From Bacillota bacterium (lineage in GTDB: Bacteria > Actinomycetota > Aquicultoria > Aquicultorales > Aquicultoraceae), in the NCBI GenBank assembly GCA_023511485.1, contig JAIMBH010000011.1, positions 33,485-77,378 of the forward strand: 43,894 nucleotides of DNA, in the 5' to 3' direction. The position numbers and the translations under genes were made by a program. The notes under the pieces are model-generated. The model was given only the letters and a program-made list of their open reading frames with translations, was not told the origin of the DNA and ran no database searches. Below, one piece after another: positions 43,521-43,894 of the stretch. Each line of letters opens with the position of its first letter. Position 1 is the stretch's first letter.

Positions 43521-43894
43521 TATAGTAGAATTCAGAGGCCATAGAGATAGGTCCCGGGTAAGAGATACATGGCTCAGCTTATAAGCTGAGCCATGCCTTT
43601 TCTATATTATGCTCATCGAAGAACGCTGCCTTTACACAGGAATTGTAACCCTGACTTCCGCAATGCAGCACCCTAATTCTGGCATGGCATTACCTTTTCT
43701 ATGTGGTCTCAGCACCCTTTAAATGTCATCCCGAGCGAAGCCGAGGGATCTAAATAATATATTCATAATTCTTAAGAGACTAACAGGGCTTAGCACCACC
43801 AGTAGCGAATAATCATCCCTGACTTCCGCATTGGGACACCCAAGGCCTAGTTTTTATAAACAACCTTCTGATTTGTCAACTCACCCATCTCTGT
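43521..43894. other. 374-base non-coding end of window
   Basis: After the sat terminator the region holds a stretch TGTCATCCCGAGCGAAGCCG (43727-43746 approx.) of a type often found as dispersed intergenic repeats, and two copies of CCCTGACTTCCGCA (43649-43662 and 43817-43830) each followed by a loosely similar CACCC-containing tail. No gene is supported. Confidence 0.5.
43569..43594 (+). terminator. terminator of sat
   Basis: A perfect 13-bp inverted repeat (ATGGCTCAGCTTA / TAAGCTGAGCCAT, 43569-43594) 49 bases after the sat stop, followed by GCCTTTTCTATATT. Confidence 0.88.

Noticed and set aside
1-43894. tRNA, rRNA, CRISPR array, complete insertion sequence or phage genes
   Set aside because: I looked through the non-coding gaps and found no cloverleaf, spaced repeat array, transposase or integrase.

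Overview
This window (about 44 kb, moderately AT-rich) looks like chromosomal DNA of a Gram-positive-type (monoderm) dissimilatory sulfate reducer. The key evidence is a complete dsrC-dsrMKJOP-dsrABD block with a reductive-type DsrD, plus a dsrN-type amidase and a sulfate adenylyltransferase gene. A DUF881-sbp-DUF881 cluster, a VanW/peptidoglycan-binding protein and a DacF-type carboxypeptidase point to Actinobacteriota or Firmicutes; I cannot fix the phylum from the sequence alone. aprAB and qmoABC are not in the window.

Layout. 1-2663 (+): a heterodimeric ABC exporter, first subunit cut by the window edge. 2764-5837 (-): DacF carboxypeptidase, nicotinate phosphoribosyltransferase and a macro-domain protein. 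6096-6407 (+): a lone STAS protein. 6411-19886 (-): a long run of housekeeping and envelope genes: ACT protein with phenylacetate-CoA ligase, VanW protein, DUF881/sbp/DUF881, phosphomannomutase, a GDP-mannose-pyrophosphorylase-like fusion, UPF0173 hydrolase, PgsA, a SRPBCC protein and a class III aminotransferase. 20042-31474 (-): the sulfite-reduction island, in transcription order dsrN, dsrC, dsrM, dsrK, dsrJ, dsrO, dsrP, dsrA, dsrB, dsrD and a dsrL-like flavoprotein, closed by a strong hairpin terminator. 31634-34364 (+): an Fsr-like MFS transporter overlapping an ASKHA/DUF4445 protein, divergent from dsrN. 34372-37979 (-): two tandem-domain universal stress proteins, a TauE/SafE permease and a 78-residue membrane protein. 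38435-41981 (+): two successive copies of a TauE-permease plus three-helix membrane-protein module, with a decayed TauE-like relic between them. 42300-43520 (+): sat.

How it fits together. Sulfate or another sulfur oxyanion would enter through one or more of the three TauE-family permeases and be activated to APS by Sat. AprAB, presumably encoded elsewhere, would make sulfite. DsrAB, with siroheme probably amidated by DsrN and activity modulated by DsrD, reduces sulfite onto DsrC. The DsrC trisulfide is reduced by membrane DsrMKJOP. The DsrL-like protein offers an additional NAD(P)H-linked electron route.

The most interesting new signals are non-coding. sat and dsrC, 12 kb apart and on opposite strands, share an almost superimposable promoter (TTGACA-N17-TAAGCT) followed after exactly 6 bases by the same AACATTTGnTACAA element. 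A 152-bp element with 12-bp inverted ends and a competing internal hairpin lies in front of dsrM. A perfect 10-bp-arm palindrome lies in the dsrN leader. Coding oddities include a third haem site in DsrJ reduced to AGGCH, a phosphomannomutase domain that has lost its active-site loops, and coexistence of dsrD with a dsrL-like gene.
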